DNA of 12,539 bases, taken from NCBI GenBank assembly GCA_964654015.1, contig CAZZHQ010000067.1, forward strand, positions 1 to 12,539, given 5' to 3'. This DNA comes from JAUUZT01 sp964654015. GTDB lineage: Bacteria; Chloroflexota; Dehalococcoidia; GIF9; AB-539-J10. The stretch's first letter is position 1; every line of letters starts with the position of its first letter. This document shows, one piece after another, positions 12,538-12,539 of this stretch. The translations under genes were made by a program, and so were the position numbers. A model generated the notes under the pieces. That model worked only from the letters and a program-made list of their open reading frames with translations. It was not told the DNA's origin and did no database searches.

Positions 12538-12539
12538 GG

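Overview
The window reads as a stretch of bacterial chromosome from an anaerobic or microaerophilic lineage. The combination of a two-subunit ferredoxin-dependent 2-oxoacid oxidoreductase with fused gamma and alpha domains, an SSP411/YyaL-type protein, a NarL-type sensor kinase with a long membrane region, and several insertion sequences would fit an uncultured Chloroflexota such as a Dehalococcoidia relative. This taxonomic call is an inference from gene content, not proven by any marker gene here. The region is an accessory one: two different insertion sequences flank it, and at least two genes are visibly broken.

Layout. Positions 1-327 hold the start of an IS3-type element on the minus strand (OrfA partial). 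An intergenic stretch with two GC-rich hairpins, a promoter candidate and a repeat-rich leader (331-612) precedes a small Rieske [2Fe-2S] ferredoxin (613-963). Next come korA (1122-2849) and korB (2852-3709), which together make one 2-oxoacid:ferredoxin oxidoreductase. They are followed by a possible 34-residue ORF, and then by a large SSP411/YyaL-type protein with an N-terminal thioredoxin-like domain (3979-6096). Directly behind its stop codon lies the headless C-terminal end of a sulfite-oxidase/YedY-like molybdopterin oxidoreductase (6097-6393), coupled to a tiny histidine-containing membrane protein (6393-6644) and an unrecognised two-helix membrane protein (6650-7393).

Positions 7394-8018 carry no gene. 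They do carry a clear 50-base 3' fragment of a tRNA-Lys(UUU), from anticodon stem to CCA, and a strong terminator-like hairpin. Such a fragment is the usual scar of an element integrated into a tRNA gene. If so, the geometry puts the element on the left side of 7675.

Right of it, a minus-strand operon has its own promoter candidate and encodes a 27-residue membrane peptide (9610-9527), a lipoprotein (9492-8653) and a CPBP-family membrane protease (8603-8019). Divergent from it is a histidine kinase pseudogene (9802-10847) with three lesions: an amber codon, a +1 frameshift and loss of the 3' end. The kinase runs head-on into a small charged coiled-coil gene built from two 40-residue repeats (11174-10872). 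A complete IS481-family transposase (11459-12463) closes the window.

How the genes may work together. KorAB would exchange electrons with free ferredoxin, and the Rieske protein upstream is a possible carrier or accessory subunit. The molybdopterin remnant with its membrane partner looks like the ruin of an MsrPQ-like (molybdenum protein plus heme membrane anchor) redox pair. The lipoprotein/CPBP operon is probably an envelope function formerly next to the dead sensor kinase. Functions of the 247-aa membrane protein, the 27-aa peptide and the coiled-coil protein cannot be told from sequence alone.
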